Source of the DNA: Planctomycetales bacterium
Lineage (GTDB): Bacteria; Planctomycetota; Planctomycetia; Isosphaerales; Isosphaeraceae
Reading direction: 5' to 3'
Length of the DNA: 64,000 bases
Assembly: GCA_027449865.1 (NCBI GenBank)
Contig: DAIDKV010000033.1
Coordinates: forward strand, 1 to 64,000
The position numbers and the translations under genes were made by a program. Below the pieces are notes generated by a model. The model searched no databases, was not told the origin of the DNA, and worked only from the letters and a program-made list of their open reading frames with translations. Shown here one piece after another: positions 12,001-25,591 of the stretch. Each line of letters opens with the position of its first letter. Position 1 is the first letter of the stretch.

Positions 12001-15000
12001 TCGGAGACTCGGTCTTGCCGGTAAACGAGGCGTTCGCGGAGGTGTCGATCGTCAGGGAGTTGGTCGAGGAGACGGTCACGCCGCCGGCCGATTCGATCAC
12101 GGCCGAGGGACCCACCTCCGCCGTGACGTTGTCCATCGGCTCACGCTGGATGTAGATGGCGCCGATCAGTGAGATGTCCGGCATTCCGCCCGTCGAGTTG
12201 GGAGCGTTGGACAGGACCTGGGCCGGAGACGAACTCGTCGTTGTGCTGCTACCGTTGCTGGGCGTCGGAGTGGGCGTGGGATTCGGCGTCGTGGTCGGGG
12301 ACTTGGTGAAGACGTCCAGGATGATCTGGTTGACTTGCTGGGAGAGGCCTTCGGGCTTGAGCAACTTGTCGGCGTTGGACGGCTCGAAGCTGATCCCGCT
12401 ACTGACGTACGAGTTGTTGCCATCGGTGAGCGTGGCCGTGATGTTCACTCCAGGCGTGCCGACGGCGATCAGGGTGCTGGGCGAGGATGTGAAGGGTTTG
12501 GGCAGCTTCATCTCGGCGGTGTTGATGCTGCCGAACTGGGTCATCAGCGTGGTCCGGTTGTCAACCGGCGTGAAGGGCAGGGCGACATTGATGTTGGTGG
12601 TGAGGGTGCCGGAGGTCAGCGTGGTGATCGGCACGGGCGGGCTGGCCGTGGCGTTCTGGTAGCTGCTCGCGAGCTGGAAGACGCCCGGAGTGCTCGTGGT
12701 GATGACGTAATACACCTGGCCGGGGACCAGGCCGCCGATCGGCGAGTCGCTCGACGTCTGGGGCCCGAGGTAGACGAACGCCTGACCGTTGGTCAGCCCG
12801 GGGTCGAACGGCGTGCCCGGCTCGAACGGGTTGTTGATCGTCACCTGCGAGGAAGTGACGGTCACGTTCTCGGAAGTCGGCGTGCCGAACATCGCCGTGG
12901 TGGTCGTCCCCGAGGCGAGCGAGACGTCGACCAGGTTACCCGAGGTGTCCTTGAACGCCACGAGGCCGGGGTGGTTGACCCGGTCGGGGAGCGTCACGGT
13001 GTACGTCTGCCCGGGCGTCAGGCCGACGATGCCCGGACTGCCCGGAGCAGGCCCCTCGTAGAGGATTTGCTGGCCCACGTCGAACGTGAGACTGTTCCCG
13101 AAGTCGACCGTCGTCCCGGCCGAGGCGACCGGCGTGCCGGCGGGATTGACCGTCACCAGGAACGAGCCGGTCGCCGGCGCCGGGCCGATGAGGATCGTTT
13201 CGATCGCCGGCGCGACCCAGTCCTCGCCGCCGCCGGCCTGCGACTCGGCGGTCTGGGCCGCCGCGACGCCGGCTGCCGTGGCCCCCTGAGTATCGTTGGG
13301 ATGGCTCTGGAGATAGGCGTTGTAGGCCGGTTGGTAGGCGCTCTGGTACTGGGTGTTGAAGCTCGTCTGACCCGCCTGCGCCGCCGCCTCGGCCTGCGCG
13401 GCGGACGTGGATGTCAGCCGCATGAGCCGGGGATTGGCCGCGTCCTGGATCACGTAGTACGTCCCACCTTCGACCAGGCCCGAGACGACCTGGCCGAACG
13501 CCCCGTGGTAGGTCAGGGACGTCCCGCTCGCGAGGGGATTGCCGGGGACATCGGCGTAGTTGAACCCCATGTCGATCGTGTTCGTCGTGGCGTTGAACAG
13601 GAACGCGGGGTCGAACACGAGCGTTCCGCCGCTGAGTCCCCCCGTCGCGTTGGCGCCGATCGGTACGGCGAGGCCCGCCTGGGCGTCGCTGTAGGAAGCG
13701 GCGAGCTGGATCAACTGGGGGTTCGTCGGATCGGGGATCGCCCAGTACCGGACGCCGTCCTGGAGGCCGCTGATCCCCGATCCCCGGTAGATGAAGTTGT
13801 CGCCCAGACCGAAGCCCGCGTTGAAGTGGAACTGGATCGTGTTGGCCGGCAGCCCTTGCGGGTTGACGGTCACCGGCAGGCTCTGCTGGAAGCCCTGGAG
13901 CACCGGGTCGAGGTTCAGGGGGATGGCCGGGCTCCCGGCCTGGGACGCGAGTTGCAGACGATCCGGGTTGGACGGGTCCGGGAGCACGTAGTAGGTCGAC
14001 CCGTCGACGAGGCCGCCGATCGCCTGCCCCGGGACGGAGTGATAAGTCACCGCCTGGCCGGTGGTGAAGCCCGGGGCCGAGTCGAACTGGATCATCCCAT
14101 TGGTTTGATTGATGTCCGAGATCGGCACCGTGATCGTGCCGTCGGAGCTGGTGAGGGTTGGATACTGCTGGAACGTGATGGCGTTCCCGGCCATCGCGTC
14201 GGCGAGCGTCGCCGCGAGCTGGAACTCATCGGCCGGCAGGCTGGAGCCGGCGCCGGGGACGATCACGTAATAGGTCGCGCCACTGGTCAGGCCGCCGATC
14301 GGAGAATTGGACCCGCTTGAGTAAATGAGCGCCTGGCCGGTGGTGAGGCCCCCGAACGTCGACGGCGACGCCTTGATGGCGCTGTTGGCGTAATCCACCT
14401 GTCGATCCGGATCGAACGAGAGCGTCGGTTTGCTGCCGGTCCCGCCGGAGATCAGGGTGCCGTTGGCGTGGGCCTGGATGTTATTGTTCGTGACGTTGTA
14501 GCCCAGGGCGGCCCCGGCCAGCCCGGTCACGTAGGTGCTGGTCGACGGCGTGGTCGTGTTCGTCCCGGTCCCCGTCGCCGCGAGCGTGACCGAGCCGGCC
14601 GCCTCAACGGTCGCGCCCGCCTCGACCGTGGCCGTTGCCGTCTGATCGACCACGCCGATCGCCACCGCGAGGGCGATGCTGTACGCGTTGCTCGGGGCGC
14701 TGTTGAGGTTCTGGCCGGTCCGCGCCGTCGAGGATGTCGTGGTGGTGTCGGTCGACTGGATCGTCACGCCGCCCCCGGTCGACGCCACGATGGCCCCGTT
14801 GGCCACGTCGGTCACCGCGTCGGTCACCCCCTGCATGTACGAGAACGCCGCGCCGAACTGCGTGTTGTACGTCCAGATCGCCTGGCCCTCGGCGTCGGCC
14901 GTGCTCGCCGAGGACAGAGTCACGTCCGACGACCCGATGATTCGCACGTCGGCGCCGACCTGCACCGTCGAGGCCGCGTCCCGGTAGTTGATCGACAGCG

Positions 15001-16066
15001 GCAGCTTCAGCAGGTTGACCCCCGGCAGCACGCTGAGGGACTGCAGCGCGTCGTTGATCGTCCCGCCGACCCACTGACCCCACTGCGAGGGGGTGTCGCT
15101 GCTCCCGCCGGTCTGATTGCTAACGCCGTTGACCGCCGCCTGCACCAGCGAGTTGTCGCCCGAATTGGCCTCGATGTCGATCGTCCCCCCCTCGACCAGC
15201 GTCGGGGCGGCCGACGTGCTGTCTTGAAAGTTGACGGTCGACTGCCGGACAACGCCCGCGAGCGTCGGGAAGCTCAGGCCGTCGAGGACGTTGTCCTGGT
15301 TCGTGGCCGTGAGCTGGATCTCGCCGGCACTGTGCGAGCCGGTCGCCCAGGACAGGAGCCGCGAGCCGGCGTCGACCTGGATCTGGGGGTTGTTGAAATT
15401 GACATTGAGGATCGGATTGTTCGGGTCCGAGTTCGCCACATTCACCGTCAGTTTGCCTGAGTCCCCCTGCGAGGCCCCGGAGATTGGGTCGCCGCCGCCC
15501 ACGTTCCGGGTCGAGATCGTCACCCCGCCGCCGCCGGATGTCCCGAGGAAGGCGCCGGTGTAGGCGCTGGCCGTGAAGTTGCCCCCATTGGTGATCACGT
15601 CCGACTCGATCCGCAGGAACTCGAGCGACGAGCCGACCGGCGTGGCGTTGAACGTCAACGAGTGGCCGTCGGTCGCGAGCGGGCCCGTCAGCGCGACCCC
15701 GCCGGTGCTGGTCCCCACCGCGCTGGCGATCTGCGTGTCGATGGTCACGTTCTGCGTCAGGAGGTCCAGCGTGCCGCCGCCCGCCCCGAGCGCGGTGGAG
15801 TAATTGGCACCGTCGGTGCTCCACTCCAGGTCGCCGTTCAGCGCCATCTGGAGGTACAGGTTGTCGTTGAGATTCTCCGAGGTGAAGGTCACCGTCGAGC
15901 CCGACAGCGAGACAGACACCGACAGCAGCGAACGGTCTTCCAGCCCCTCGAAAATGGGCCGCCTGACCTTCTGCCGCTGCGAACGCCTGGAGCCCCGCGC
16001 CCTCCCGCCCGTCGCCCCCGATCCGCTCCCCATCGACCACCATCCCGGCTTCGATCCGCGCGACAT
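1..16066 (-). CDS. Giant LEPR-XLL beta-strand-repeat exported protein (3' end outside window)
   Basis: One reading frame stays open on the minus strand from ATG 16066 (GGAG 9 nt upstream) to the window edge, at least 5,355 codons; I read it through by eye and found no stop. Residues 35-49 ([15 protein letters not shown]) match the LEPR-XLL signal of planctomycete exported giants. Then follow: beta-rich sequence; at about residues 580-1135 a repeat of 50-60 residues with cores such as [12 protein letters not shown]; Thr/Pro linkers near 1260 and 1352-1430 (PTPS repeats); from about 1430 to 3735 many copies of a roughly 90-residue Ala/Val/Gly/Thr module of the form N-I-x-N-x-V-x-A-x-I-x-G-S-x-V-T-A; a hemagglutinin-like part with an RTX-like GGPGNDSL near 4430; and a GGxGG tract near 5277-5324. 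A secreted or surface adhesin is inferred. The C-terminus is not visible. Confidence 0.85.
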   Translation of the reverse strand, partial: MSRGSKPGWWSMGSGSGATGGRARGSRRSQRQKVRRPIFEGLEDRSLLSVSVSLSGSTVTFTSENLNDNLYLQMALNGDLEWSTDGANYSTALGAGGGTLDLLTQNVTIDTQIASAVGTSTGGVALTGPLATDGHSLTFNATPVGSSLEFLRIESDVITNGGNFTASAYTGAFLGTSGGGGVTISTRNVGGGDPISGASQGDSGKLTVNVANSDPNNPILNVNFNNPQIQVDAGSRLLSWATGSHSAGEIQLTATNQDNVLDGLSFPTLAGVVRQSTVNFQDSTSAAPTLVEGGTIDIEANSGDNSLVQAAVNGVSNQTGGSSDTPSQWGQWVGGTINDALQSLSVLPGVNLLKLPLSINYRDAASTVQVGADVRIIGSSDVTLSSASTADAEGQAIWTYNTQFGAAFSYMQGVTDAVTDVANGAIVASTGGGVTIQSTDTTTTSSTARTGQNLNSAPSNAYSIALAVAIGVVDQTATATVEAGATVEAAGSVTLAATGTGTNTTTPSTSTYVTGLAGAALGYNVTNNNIQAHANGTLISGGTGSKPTLSFDPDRQVDYANSAIKASPSTFGGLTTGQALIYSSGSNSPIGGLTSGATYYVIVPGAGSSLPADEFQLAATLADAMAGNAITFQQYPTLTSSDGTITVPISDINQTNGMIQFDSAPGFTTGQAVTYHSVPGQAIGGLVDGSTYYVLPDPSNPDRLQLASQAGSPAIPLNLDPVLQGFQQSLPVTVNPQGLPANTIQFHFNAGFGLGDNFIYRGSGISGLQDGVRYWAIPDPTNPQLIQLAASYSDAQAGLAVPIGANATGGLSGGTLVFDPAFLFNATTNTIDMGFNYADVPGNPLASGTSLTYHGAFGQVVSGLVEGGTYYVIQDAANPRLMRLTSTSAAQAEAAAQAGQTSFNTQYQSAYQPAYNAYLQSHPNDTQGATAAGVAAAQTAESQAGGGEDWVAPAIETILIGPAPATGSFLVTVNPAGTPVASAGTTVDFGNSLTFDVGQQILYEGPAPGSPGIVGLTPGQTYTVTLPDRVNHPGLVAFKDTSGNLVDVSLASGTTTTAMFGTPTSENVTVTSSQVTINNPFEPGTPFDPGLTNGQAFVYLGPQTSSDSPIGGLVPGQVYYVITTSTPGVFQLASSYQNATASPPVPITTLTSGTLTTNINVALPFTPVDNRTTLMTQFGSINTAEMKLPKPFTSSPSTLIAVGTPGVNITATLTDGNNSYVSSGISFEPSNADKLLKPEGLSQQVNQIILDVFTKSPTTTPNPTPTPTPSNGSSTTTSSSPAQVLSNAPNSTGGMPDISLIGAIYIQREPMDNVTAEVGPSAVIESAGGVTVSSTNSLTIDTSANASFTGKTESPTPSPTPSPTPSPTPSPTPSPTPSPTPSPTPSPTPSPTPSPTPSPTPSPTPSPTPSPTPSPTPSPTPSPTPSPTPTPPDGTSGFAGALAFGLGFFSPVSIAKVDDNAQVDSAGSLSVTAATQIPFEVPTSASGFEGDIVYDSANPAYNPLNALTGLITDGMFGLGSDIFNNSASASVDQGNESRTALSGNLQIFSISINTDATIGAAAVNQKATGSLPLGELGLPALADVSIPFGSGSQSVAVGASTQYENLAEAGNFFLNLAPSSFIDTWQQQGDKGGVKNALKGILKPTGDANATNAIGISGFIDVLNNQTLATIDSGAKIGVGPSGTLSVTATQQIIAVALVQSGDSGGNVGIAGEVAWFNLTSLTRAQIQDGVTVDGGDGQPGPGGVVNVIADDNTILIGGTGGVVKSNATGVGFAVAVNNVGRNTYALIGNAPGDSTTNPTHDQFDVAGVHVNATEEGLVTTITYSAASVSPSEGQVQSNDNPVGAKSKLKFSDLGITNPDTGQSGFGLSGAVSANVMQSDTEAYVNDPGTFTTSSTPAMLSLDPTQQAADTVIAFSAPHGLTTGTPVVYRATTPVGNLTSGTPYYVIVVDPHDIELAQSAADAAIGKAILLIPSSGSGTQTLTPTGGTALTFQPSSIVSTVVNFGAAHGLQTGEPVEYKANLAGGIGGLTSGTTYYVISVDGNHIELADSFANASSGIALPLDWTKASGLQSILPLPFSINAATQTIIVSGAGGFAVSQQQQNASGSGNKAIAGALSFNVVVDTTKAYLSNATVTTGALDVTADHGGYIGSLTAGAAGASAPLTLGATGSNTAVAGSISLNIDLPDTEAYIQGANVALGGDSTVSALDTAEIVSIAGSLAYGGDTGVGASLALNLIGVDTQLSSVDKVGTYRPALTSATIEGSTVTMSGGDLAVTASQSGPSPKVPQILAITGSAAITTADDGISVSGMIAVNDIQDQTAASIQGSTVATPSGGPIGGGLTVSAKESAWILSIGGAFGIGGSGGVGAGIGVNEIAAVTAAFIEGSMVNFAGPVLVTADDTDEITGATIGVGATFGDGGLAGAGSITINQIADVTTAAIGETTGPATMVTSGSSSVTVEATDHSLIGVGAGGIAGASEGAAVGAAIAYNLIQNTVQASLLDATVTAATDVTVQATSSPELISATVGAAGTGEGFAAGGSISVNSISNDVAAQVEDSTVTATTGSVSVIAVESAIMVVVAGALAISLEGAAVGGAIAYNYIGGAFQPSNPDLTAPTPGSTATETTAPHGVRASISGSKVKAGKSVTVEADFGPPPELPGSDPQLNLGYYQLAIPINVSSMLVSVAISGAGAQGVAVAGSINLNFLREDVSASITGGSTVTGGTGVYVNASDSATIVAVAGGLAVGVGLEDAAGVAVGISAAINDIANQITAEVDGSTVTATTGQIQVAATEGATIDAWSIGGAIGGGGGAAGIGVGAAGAGSGNTIADQVEAYAKNGAMLQADTGNVSILATDTPTITANGGGVAIGVGIGGSAGVGASLGVGIAVNQITDTVLAYVDGSQVSAANGSVAVTAAETANIGGLTIGGAVAVGVGAGAGVGAAIAGATSYNLVEDQVEAYLASGASVTAGAGGVAVTANDGTTLRTSAGGGALSIAGSSAVSVAGAVGFSTVFDQVKNTVHADATAATIQSAGAMGVEAIEAATMVALSAGGALSAAVTAAPGASVSLALAVGTATNVVGNDVEAFVSGSTITTTSGGSLTVSASDTPNVSAEDVGASLSFAAGAAASVSVSIAATTGSNDVADTVLADVVGSTINAAGGVTVSATANPTATAQAYAASLAIAASPASFALSGSGASANNTVDDQVFADVGVVPTVSAPSLTTPPAGFPDPTITPPTGVPTLPSGTTATASTVTAGGTLSVTATEIGSINASVGAGSVSFALVGASVGVSLSTNQITSTVGAEIGDATATASGISVDATATEQITPTTTVATAMTIALVGGAGVGGDASATVTPTVSATIGAGANLTATSGDIEVSATSNGTAASNNIGASGGLLAAVGETKAEATVGGQVNTSVAAGSTLTASGNIQVKATATSSANATTGANSGGAAAVDGATGTAMVDPNVAVAIGDASNAAAPKTTLTAGGGISIASMETTTQDAAMASNDLGGVISNGTPTANTTLNTTNTATIGHNVSATASTGDFILKADSEDTGVVATADATGGGVEANAKNSATTNLTDPAVVLVDPGSILAAPWGTLTVESTTGTDANSTSTAFDGAIYADGNATSTTTVLSNASTTVQSATLSGGTVTVEALGGTRSAQANAKTTTKAFVAGTFATTNLTATYGSALDITGTSSLTGTTQVNLTTDLGAVTGISEPTTVADSLGKATASATDTLTDSSTIQTDATTTITAGNLAVSATAATPSTQTASPPATIATTDTVAFNSAATILGTGPVFHMGPNGNIIEQSPGVTYQFVGDQLQINDINAATPGAVVFTTSGGQVSGKPAFHFGSTVAAAQIWVEALYDVVIHNIEVTNPQFGTTPPSLSLVQVVNSSSASFQETVDAAAQAGSRVEILDTSGLPLKLAGSIDNPNGLTTITSTGSILATGTAESITTGQLTLSSTTGSIGASNQLLQATLDQSSLQSAQFAATAPNGDVDLSLAAADQTAAPLAVTGTALTGKVVKLQIGGGTTSADGTAIASTYNLSGVSASQQSQILATGPTPVNIDVTSAGDLGVGRIVSTAGDVSLDATAGSILDAYGGNVTNVQANRVKLSATGSVGLASDPLRIDAAQGSIGSVVATGPGGLWLDQVMGDLALASANAGSGTADLQAAGAILDVGASGAVVLTAGNATLSAVAGIGVSGSNPVPLRTAVSQLTAGAGNGALIISNTLTSSPLTIVGDGLSATGNLSLTQDGVLSVASAVTATGAVSLKSVGDLGIAAGISVKSTGGPVDLVTGGNFTLPTGAAVDASQAVEIQGTSGGTTITIAGSLEAGSAQVTAGGGGSVVNFDSLPVGFVTTVNGGSGNGNRLNITGTLGNDTFNISGTQVSTSVGTGSVTINDSGFQDLAINADTANQGGNDTFIVTGAVAATTLLGGPGNDSLRIVAGVDGQGNPVLQAPVTFLAGPGQDSIEVDGVAGGSGTMVLTDTSVKGQGAVVGAGLQLLYADAGGTLGLTVNTGASNDTVDVLGTTVATTIETGAGSSTINLGGFGFDAHGARVTSATAAVPAGEAGDVAAATNALVGAIANANLAGATISLSSPPGTLARFAGPVSVMGGSGTSTLVVDDSQNGDFLSPLLTSSNLTGLGSTAGSSAVAFSGITEMVAYLGSAGSQTQVDGTVLGGRLTTLNTGANSTVLVKAAESPLAIVGGGPSDIVTFDASTVTANIPAANLGQYVGGGASDPLNALNGDAQLTGFGPSIGEVFLGGIAEANLDLGQGINSLTINEDVPGLLVNTDQPVTSLASTAYNGDSTITIDQIANIPGAEDLIHGGTGHDVVQVNIGSSPLAATYAFLAQLGFSDVARLIVDNANSPTGVAWTADGVELSAAVGSAKANVLPINGVGSVQVVGGTGSNSLSLLSLAGSTQATINGPSVTLVAGADVLQASTSNSYSNLSQLGQILNFSGLTGSPTSYTQQLASGSFTVSGSLPSVSVQGTIFNTGTQATLLIPDSSIPGLALYVGESVTAAGLPAGTIIASLLDANGYILATLNSSTPSTFSATITLGAPEVLLSPSTSIADAAAIPAANAMGVLRATDGGLFSLYGVSLSTGGGPATTVTFTGTTADGQQVTSSFRVPQSDGFQNDTLPSSFAALTQVTWTPGSTLVTNIVASETVYGATASPTPGVIPAVSGPTGEQVRVVANPAGGAITVNGVTSTDSGNFNGTPWYATVDAANSVVVFHFQGDLYLPPSSQTTMTGPYGVEFLVGDNVLVGAGADINGSAVQNTPGPGGGQGGSGGAGGSGGAGGTGGAGGAGGSGGTLGFLKGNTGGTGGTGKPGNSGQNGSGAQFGGPGSAGINSSVIAD
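11775..12009 (-). repeat. 12/24-bp minisatellite coding for a PTPS linker
   Basis: About twenty tandem 12-bp units, alternating gacggcgtcgga and gacggcgttggg on the plus strand with a few substitutions. In the giant minus-strand gene they encode P-T-P-S repeated without interruption, an extended linker between beta-rich domains. The unit length is a multiple of three, so copy-number change keeps the reading frame. Confidence 0.85.
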
Positions 16067-16526
16067 CTTGGTGAACTCCACATCGTCCTTTGGTGTGTCA
16101 TCGTGGGGAATGCGCGTGGCGATATCCTCGCCGGCCAATCGGGCGGGAGGACGCGGGCGCGGTGTCACTCCGTCCGGGCGAGGTCACGCCACGCCGGACA
16201 GGTCAATTCAGGATTAAATGGATATCTAGATTCCGAAGATGCAACCTGACGTCGAGCCCGGGTCGGTTCGGCCCGGCTGTCGCGCCGCGCACCGCGGACG
16301 GGCTCTCTGGACAGCGGCGATTCTCAGAACTATCATAAATGATGACGCGTGAAGTTGGCTGTTGCCGCGGCGGCCACCGGGCTGGTGGTGCAGCCGCCTC
16401 GCATCCGACGCGGCGCGGGCCGCCCCTTGGCGAGGGAGGAAATCGGCCCCGCTACCGGATCATCCGAAATCCGCGCCGCGGGATGGTCAGAATTTTTCCC
16501 TTTTCTAGCGCGCTTGGGGCGGCGCG
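16067..16526. other. Divergent intergenic region between giant gene and sigma factor
   Basis: A 460-bp spacer between two divergent starts. It is locally AT-richer at about 16205-16240 and 16325-16345 (TATCATAAATGAT), where promoters would be expected. No convincing -35/-10 pair, gene or repeat was recognised. Confidence 0.4.
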
Positions 16527-17103
16527 ATGGCCGGCCGGGGCGTCGTTGGGGCCATGGTGCGGATGGACGAGGACAGGACGGCGAGGCAACCAGCGGCGGA
16601 GTTGCTCCCGGCGATCTACTCCGAGCTGCGGCAGTTGGCCGACGCGATGGTCGGGCGCCTGCCTCCGGGGCAGACCCTCCAGCCCACGGCGCTGGTGCAC
16701 GAGGCCTATCTTCGCCTCGTCGGCGACCGTGACCCCGGCTGGGAGGGCCGCCGTCATTTCTTTGGCGCCGCCGCGCGGGCGATGCGCGACATTCTGGTCG
16801 ACCAGGCCCGGCGCAAGGGGTCTCGCAAGCACGGCGGCGGCAACCACCGGGTCGAGTTGAGCGATGGCCTGGCCCTTATCGTTCCCCCGGCCAACGACCT
16901 CCTTGCCGTGGATGAGGCGATCCAGGCGCTCCAGCTCGAACGGCCGGACCTCGCCGAGATCGTGCTGCTCCGCTACTTCGCCGGGCTCAGCATTGAGGAG
17001 ACGGCCGCCGTCCTGAACGTCTCGGTCAGCACCCTGGTTCGCGAGTGGCGCTTCGCGAGGGCCTGGCTCGCCTCTCGCCTGGACGATGCGCCGGAGCGAT
17101 CCC

Positions 17104-17111
<8 letters not shown>
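16527..17111 (+). CDS. ECF-family RNA polymerase sigma factor (Sigma70_ECF type)
   Basis: A 194-residue sigma factor of the short planctomycete ECF family (PF07638-like). Region 2 features appear in LLPAIYSELRQLADAMV and LQPTALVHEAYLRL, followed by HFFGAAARAMRDILVDQARR. Region 4 is a clear helix-turn-helix near residues 140-180 (LAEIVLLRYFAGLSIEETA, then VLNVSVSTLVREWRFARAWL). It would direct core polymerase to a target promoter set. The next gene, a Ser/Thr kinase, starts 8 bases before this stop, so the two are translationally coupled; this sigma/kinase pairing is common in planctomycetes. In-frame ATGs at 16554 and 16563 are alternative starts; none has a strong Shine-Dalgarno. Function is assigned by motif reading; its targets are unknown. 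Confidence 0.88.
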
Positions 17112-20559
<3,448 letters not shown>

Positions 20560-20760
20560 GTCCCACGCCCACGACCGATCCGTGATCCCTCGCTCCGCCT
20601 CCCGCCCAGCGACTTCCCTCGCCAGGGCGAGCGGCGCCCGTCGTCGCGCTCGGAGGATTCCCAACACGTGCAACAAGGCCAACAGCGGCCGGCTCTGACG
20701 GGGTCGGGAGCGCCAGGACGCCTACGGCCGACCGAGCTTCCTGGACCTGATCTCCCATCT

Positions 20761-21180
20761 TCACCTCGCCGCCGACGCCGAGGTTCCTCGTCCTGCCTGG
20801 CCGGCACGAGGGGGGATCCGCGGCAGACCTTCGTCAAGCGGGCCGATGACGAGGGCCGCTCGCGTTGGCGAAACCTGGAACAGCCCCGAGGCCGACGAGA
20901 CCAGGCCGACCGTCCCCATCGAAATTCGACCGTCGCCCCAGTCGATCGTCGCCGTGAACTGGCTGGCCAGCGCCGAAGCGTTGGAGTCGACAAACGAACC
21001 GACCACCGACGACGCGACACTGGACCCGGCGACGAAATCGATCGAGCTGGGAACCGCTGTGAGAGTCAGCAGCCCTCTTCGTTCCATCTCCTCGAGCGGC
21101 ACTCCGCGCCCGAGAAATCGGCGGGCCCGGGGTCGCGGCGCCGTCCAACGGTACGGGTAGGGCCGCCCCGACTGACATGG
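20761..21180 (-). pseudogene. Remnant of a second LEPR-XLL exported protein (PKD-like start)
   Basis: The minus strand encodes ARRFLGRGVPLEEMERRGLL, a LEPR-XLL-type signal with its Arg-rich lead-in. It is followed by a beta-rich segment with FTATIDWGDGRISMGTV, the typical opening of PKD/Big-like domains in such proteins. Homologues normally continue for hundreds to thousands of residues, but here the similarity ends after about 65 residues in sequence that no longer looks like this fold, and the frame stops at 20761. No ATG or GTG lies just ahead of the signal. I read it as the decayed 5' end of a large gene. A very short secreted protein is a less likely alternative. Confidence 0.55.
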
Positions 21181-21742
21181 AATTCGTTTGCGAACTTCCG
21201 AGGTTCGAGATGGAAGATTCAAATTGGCAAAATCAAGATGCAGGGCGGAATCGAATGCTTCGCTCCCGTGCATTTCTGCCGTTTTCCAGCTTCCATGCTT
21301 CAGGGCATTCCTTCGCCGCTTCTCCGTAATGAAACTTGGTCCCGATGCCAAACGCGCCGTTTTTGATCATGCTCACTCCGTTTCCGGCCATTCCCTCTTA
21401 CCGCTCCGATAGGAAGTTATCACGCGATTTCGAGGAGTCGCGGAAGCGGGAAAATTCTCGATACTTTGCCGATCCCTCCACACCCTTCTCCACTTTCTCC
21501 GGATGGCTCCATCGGCCACGTTCGGTCGGGGAACATCACGCGACTCCTTCAACCGGGCGGATTTCACCGATTTTAATGATCCTGACGACATGGGCCGGCC
21601 GATCATGGATCGTGATGGCGCATATCTCGGATTCTCCCAGATCCCGCGAACGACAGGACCGCCGGACCTTTCCGCGATCGAGCGCGCGCCCGATCCCCTG
21701 TCCCATCCAGAGAGCGTGAGGCACGTTCGAGGAGGAACGTCG
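21181..21742. other. Intergenic region ahead of the 1,271-residue secreted protein
   Basis: About 560 bp without a supportable gene. It is AT-richer than its surroundings between about 21190 and 21480. The frame of the next gene is open back to 21503, but the strong ribosome binding site places the start at 21743. No clear promoter was assigned. Confidence 0.35.
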
Positions 21743-24700
21743 ATGGACCGTCCCAAGCTCGCACGGACCCTCTGGTCGGGGCTATCGATCGTCTGGCTCG
21801 CGCTGATGCTCCCAGGCCCGGCCCGCGGCCAGGGGACCGTCGCGGCGCTCGGAGAGCAAATGGTCGAACAGTTCCGCGAGTGGACCGGATGGGAGGACGA
21901 CGGCACCTCGCCGATGAGTGTCCATCAGATCGCCTGCCTCATCGATTGTCTCGACAAGAAGCTGTACAAATACGGCAAAATCGCCGTCAAGTCGCCCGAC
22001 GTTTTCGGCCAGAACCGCATGACCGGCTACCGCTCGGATTACGAGGACCAGATGAAGACGCAGCTCGATAAGTTCGACCTGGTCCTCAGCTCGTACCGCC
22101 GACAGTCCGACTCGGCGGCGCTGACCAGCGCCACCTCCATCGCCGCGGCGCTTCAGACGCCACGGGTCTCCAACAGCCGGAAGGTCTCGACGTCCACGAC
22201 GACGACCAACGTCACTCCCCCCGCGCTGGCGATCCCGCTCTCCGACCTTTTCACCAATGCGTCGAAGCTCGTCGGTCAGGCGAGCGGAGACCTGACCGCG
22301 ACTCCCTCGGGCCTCGTTCTGGCCAACAGCGGCGCCACGACCGGCATCGGCCTCGAGCCAAACCAGGCGCTCGACGAGCGATCGAGCTATCTCTATCACC
22401 TGAACGAGCTGCGCCGCATCAACGCCGGCGCCGACTCGGCCGACGTCTCCGGCTATGGGCTCTACCTGTTCCGGATGCCGATCGCTCTCCTACCCAGCGG
22501 CGACACCGTGATGGGCAAGGGAGCCTCGGTGACGCTCAAGGCCCGCCACAACATCACACCCGACCTGCTCCCCAATACCTTCCGTAGCGTCCTGCTGTTC
22601 GACACCGCCTGCGCCCTGGCCGAGGCCCTGAATCGTGGCCTTTTTCGCACCGATCTACTCGACGACCCGCCCGATTCCAACTCGGGCACGGCGAAAGGCA
22701 AAGTGGGCCAGCCCGGCTCCGGCCAGGGCGGAACCCTCTCCATGAAATCGGCGGCTGTCCAGACAACCCAGGCCGGTTCCGGTACACGTGGAACCTCCGG
22801 AAGCGCCCCCTCCACCGAGCTGATCCAGCTCTTCGGCGGTGCGAATCTGAAAATCCTCCTCGACGCCATGAAGGATAATCAGATCACCTGGTATCGCCAC
22901 GACCCCAGCACGATCTCGTGGCTGCTCACCGAACTGAACGCCGCCCACGGCTACATGCGCGACCAGGCCCATCGCGATCACCCGTTGTTCCAGCCGATCA
23001 TTTTCGAGCAGGTCGGGCAAATGGTCCTGCAGCGGCGATACGAGAGCCTCCGGGTGTATCGCGATGATTGGATTACTCGGCTCCGGATCAGCCGCGGCGT
23101 CTACAGGGCTGGCACGGATAAGAATGGCGTAGCCCTCGATCGCCGCGAGCCCATCGATGTCCTCTCGTTCGCCCTGATCGTCCAATCGATTTTCCTCGAC
23201 CGGCAGATCAAGACCGACATGGAATACCTGGCTCAGCGCAAGGGTTGCGCCTGCGGAGATCCCTGGGCGCTGACCTTCTACGACCTCTACCCGATCACTC
23301 CCGAGGATATCGGCCGCTACGAGCAGGCGAAGGCCGCCTTCGCCGCCTACGTCGAGTGCAAGTGGCCGATCCACGTCTTCGCGGTCGATCCGACGGTCGA
23401 CCAGCAGAACCAGCTCGACCTTTACAGCCAGCGAACACAGTTGCAGCTCGCCCTGGCCATTGCCCTCTCCTCGGGCCAGGTTAACTTTCAGAACGCCGAC
23501 AGCTACGCCCGGCGCACGGAACTCGACCTGGAGACCGTCGCCCTGAACCGGACCGTCGTCGGCTTCGGCGCCGGCGACGCCACCTTCGGCTGGCAGTTCT
23601 TTCCGAGGATCCAGACACCCCCCCAGCAAAGCAATCCGCGGCGAATACTCGGCATCCTGGTCAATAACGGACCCGGTCCCGACTACGACCTCTCGCACCG
23701 CAAGATCGAGCCCGGATCGCGCGAGTGCTACGCCCTGGTGGTCATGCCCAGCTTTGTCCCCTCGATCCGGTTCACATCGGTCGCCAACTGGTTCGACCTG
23801 AAGACCAGATGTGCCGAGCAGGTTCTCGAGACCACCGACATGGTCCGCCTGAGCAAGAAGCTGCAAACAGCGCGCAACGGCCTGGCGATGGCCTGCGACC
23901 CGGGCCGATATCGCCCCGAAGAGCTGGAAATGCTTTCCGACCGCCTGGCGCAGCTCGAAGACATGCTTCCGCTCCAGTCGCACAAGGTGGACATCCCGTT
24001 CGAGGCGAGCCTGACCGGCTCGGAAATCTTCAGCTCGACGCCCTCGGGCCTGGCCCCTCGCCTGCTGGCCTGGTACGGCGAACCTCCGACCGAGGGGAAG
24101 GCGTCGTCGATCTTCCTGCTGGGGACCGGGTTCACCGTCTACGAAACGCACGCCATCGCCGGCGGCCTGTTGGTCCCCGAGGGAACCAATGGCAAGCTCG
24201 ACATTATCAGTCGAAACGTGATACGGATCGAGATCTCGGCCGACGCCCAGGTCAAGGTCGATCCTTACCGCGATGACAACGGTAAGAATCGACAGTTTAT
24301 CGACGTTCACGTGGCGACCCCCAATGGGATCTCCAACCACCTGCTCGTCGAGGTCGAGCCGAAGGTGATCGCACCTCCTCCGCCCCCTCCGCTGGTGGGC
24401 GCGGCCCCCGCCGATCGGACGCTGGAGCTCGACTATGTCCTCTTGAAACCGGCCGACGTCGCCGGTGCCGGGAGGCCGCCCGACTTCGTCCCGATCCTCA
24501 TCGACAGCCCTTCGGCGAAGGCTTCCGTGGATCTCCAATGGCCGGGCCCGGGGATCGCGCCCGCCGCCGTGACACCGGTGTTCACCTTCCCGAGACCGGG
24601 CGCCCCGGCCCTGATCCTCTCCGGGCCGAGCCTGAACCTCACGCCGAGAACGAACACCTACACCTTGCAGGGCAACGACCTGACCCTCTTCCTCAACGAC

Positions 24701-25558
24701 GTCCTGAAGGAGCTGAACAGGCAGAGCCCGTTGGCCCCGGGTATTCAGCCGCCGAACCTTCATTCCACGCGGATCATGCTGACGCCCTCCGATCGCACGC
24801 TGGCCCCCGCGGATGCTCAGCCGGGCTCGGGCGCCGTCATCGTGACTTTCAAGTATGTGCCGAGCCTCGCACACGTCACGCCCGGAGCGCTGAAGGTTCG
24901 GCTGACCAATCCGCTCGTCCCCGACCCGACGAACCCGGCAGACCTCGCCCTGGATTTCCTGGGCACCTTGCCTCAGATACATACCGACGTCAGAATCGAG
25001 TTCAACGCGGCGATCAATGGCCGCGCGACGACGATCGGACCGATCCAGTTCCTGGACGTCCCGGTCCGCCAGAAAACCGGCCTGCGGGTGATCCCTGAGG
25101 CCACGTTACTGGCGATGCTGAACCCGTTCGTCGCCCCGCGGAACGGCCTGAATCCGCTCCAGCCCCCGACGGTGCTGATGGCCGGCACGATCACCATCAC
25201 CCCGCGGTACGACGGGATCACGATGGAGCCGATCATTCTCGACAACGCCTTCGAGGTGGATCTGATCGCCGACCGGCCGCCTTCACTCCCTCGGTCAGCG
25301 ACACCAGGGACGGCTGGAATCTCGATGGCGAGGGCGTTGATCCCGCCGCCCGTTCGGCCCGACCCAAGCGTGCGGAGGACGATGCGGAACCCGGCCGAGC
25401 GGCCGACGATCACCTCGGAGGATCTCCCCGAGTTACCGCGATCGGTCCGGTCGCGAACGACGGCGCCGACCCCGGCCCGGGTCGGGAAGGGGGCGGTGAC
25501 CGCGAAGGGTTCTCGGCCCCGGCTATTCTCCTGGGGCTCGCGAGAGAAGTCCCGTTGA
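21743..25558 (+). CDS. Large secreted protein of unknown function
   Basis: A 1,271-residue protein I do not recognise. The start is ATG 21743, six bases after GGAGGA at 21731-21736. It begins with a signal peptide (basic MDRPKLARTL, then LSIVWLALMLPGPARG, likely cleaved around residue 29). The first half is mixed helical, with a low-complexity Ser/Gly/Thr stretch around residues 310-355. From about residue 750 it becomes beta-rich, with segments such as EIFSSTPSGLAPRLLAWYG and IFLLGTGFTVYETHAIAGG that recall IPT/Ig-like surface domains, and a PPPPPPL linker near residue 880. The C-terminus is Arg/Pro-rich. No catalytic motif or membrane anchor was seen. A cell-surface or periplasmic structural role is a guess. 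Confidence 0.8.
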   Translation: MDRPKLARTLWSGLSIVWLALMLPGPARGQGTVAALGEQMVEQFREWTGWEDDGTSPMSVHQIACLIDCLDKKLYKYGKIAVKSPDVFGQNRMTGYRSDYEDQMKTQLDKFDLVLSSYRRQSDSAALTSATSIAAALQTPRVSNSRKVSTSTTTTNVTPPALAIPLSDLFTNASKLVGQASGDLTATPSGLVLANSGATTGIGLEPNQALDERSSYLYHLNELRRINAGADSADVSGYGLYLFRMPIALLPSGDTVMGKGASVTLKARHNITPDLLPNTFRSVLLFDTACALAEALNRGLFRTDLLDDPPDSNSGTAKGKVGQPGSGQGGTLSMKSAAVQTTQAGSGTRGTSGSAPSTELIQLFGGANLKILLDAMKDNQITWYRHDPSTISWLLTELNAAHGYMRDQAHRDHPLFQPIIFEQVGQMVLQRRYESLRVYRDDWITRLRISRGVYRAGTDKNGVALDRREPIDVLSFALIVQSIFLDRQIKTDMEYLAQRKGCACGDPWALTFYDLYPITPEDIGRYEQAKAAFAAYVECKWPIHVFAVDPTVDQQNQLDLYSQRTQLQLALAIALSSGQVNFQNADSYARRTELDLETVALNRTVVGFGAGDATFGWQFFPRIQTPPQQSNPRRILGILVNNGPGPDYDLSHRKIEPGSRECYALVVMPSFVPSIRFTSVANWFDLKTRCAEQVLETTDMVRLSKKLQTARNGLAMACDPGRYRPEELEMLSDRLAQLEDMLPLQSHKVDIPFEASLTGSEIFSSTPSGLAPRLLAWYGEPPTEGKASSIFLLGTGFTVYETHAIAGGLLVPEGTNGKLDIISRNVIRIEISADAQVKVDPYRDDNGKNRQFIDVHVATPNGISNHLLVEVEPKVIAPPPPPPLVGAAPADRTLELDYVLLKPADVAGAGRPPDFVPILIDSPSAKASVDLQWPGPGIAPAAVTPVFTFPRPGAPALILSGPSLNLTPRTNTYTLQGNDLTLFLNDVLKELNRQSPLAPGIQPPNLHSTRIMLTPSDRTLAPADAQPGSGAVIVTFKYVPSLAHVTPGALKVRLTNPLVPDPTNPADLALDFLGTLPQIHTDVRIEFNAAINGRATTIGPIQFLDVPVRQKTGLRVIPEATLLAMLNPFVAPRNGLNPLQPPTVLMAGTITITPRYDGITMEPIILDNAFEVDLIADRPPSLPRSATPGTAGISMARALIPPPVRPDPSVRRTMRNPAERPTITSEDLPELPRSVRSRTTAPTPARVGKGAVTAKGSRPRLFSWGSREKSR

Positions 25559-25591
25559 ATCGAGGCCGGGATGCCAGGGCTGGCCAGGCTC

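Noticed and set aside
11617-12155. Plus-strand frames coding for GVGDGVGD or ETALGTAS repeats
   Set aside because: They are other-frame readings of the PTPS minisatellite within the giant minus-strand gene.
1106-15460. Many long plus-strand open frames (for example 7016-9238 and 10637-12172) opposite the giant gene
   Set aside because: Their products are Arg/Asp/His-rich strings with no domain, while the minus-strand frame gives continuous beta-repeat protein. They are antisense shadows in very GC-rich repeats.
22655-24982. A 775-codon minus-strand frame opposite the large secreted protein
   Set aside because: Composition is typical antisense. The plus-strand gene has a strong Shine-Dalgarno and a signal peptide.
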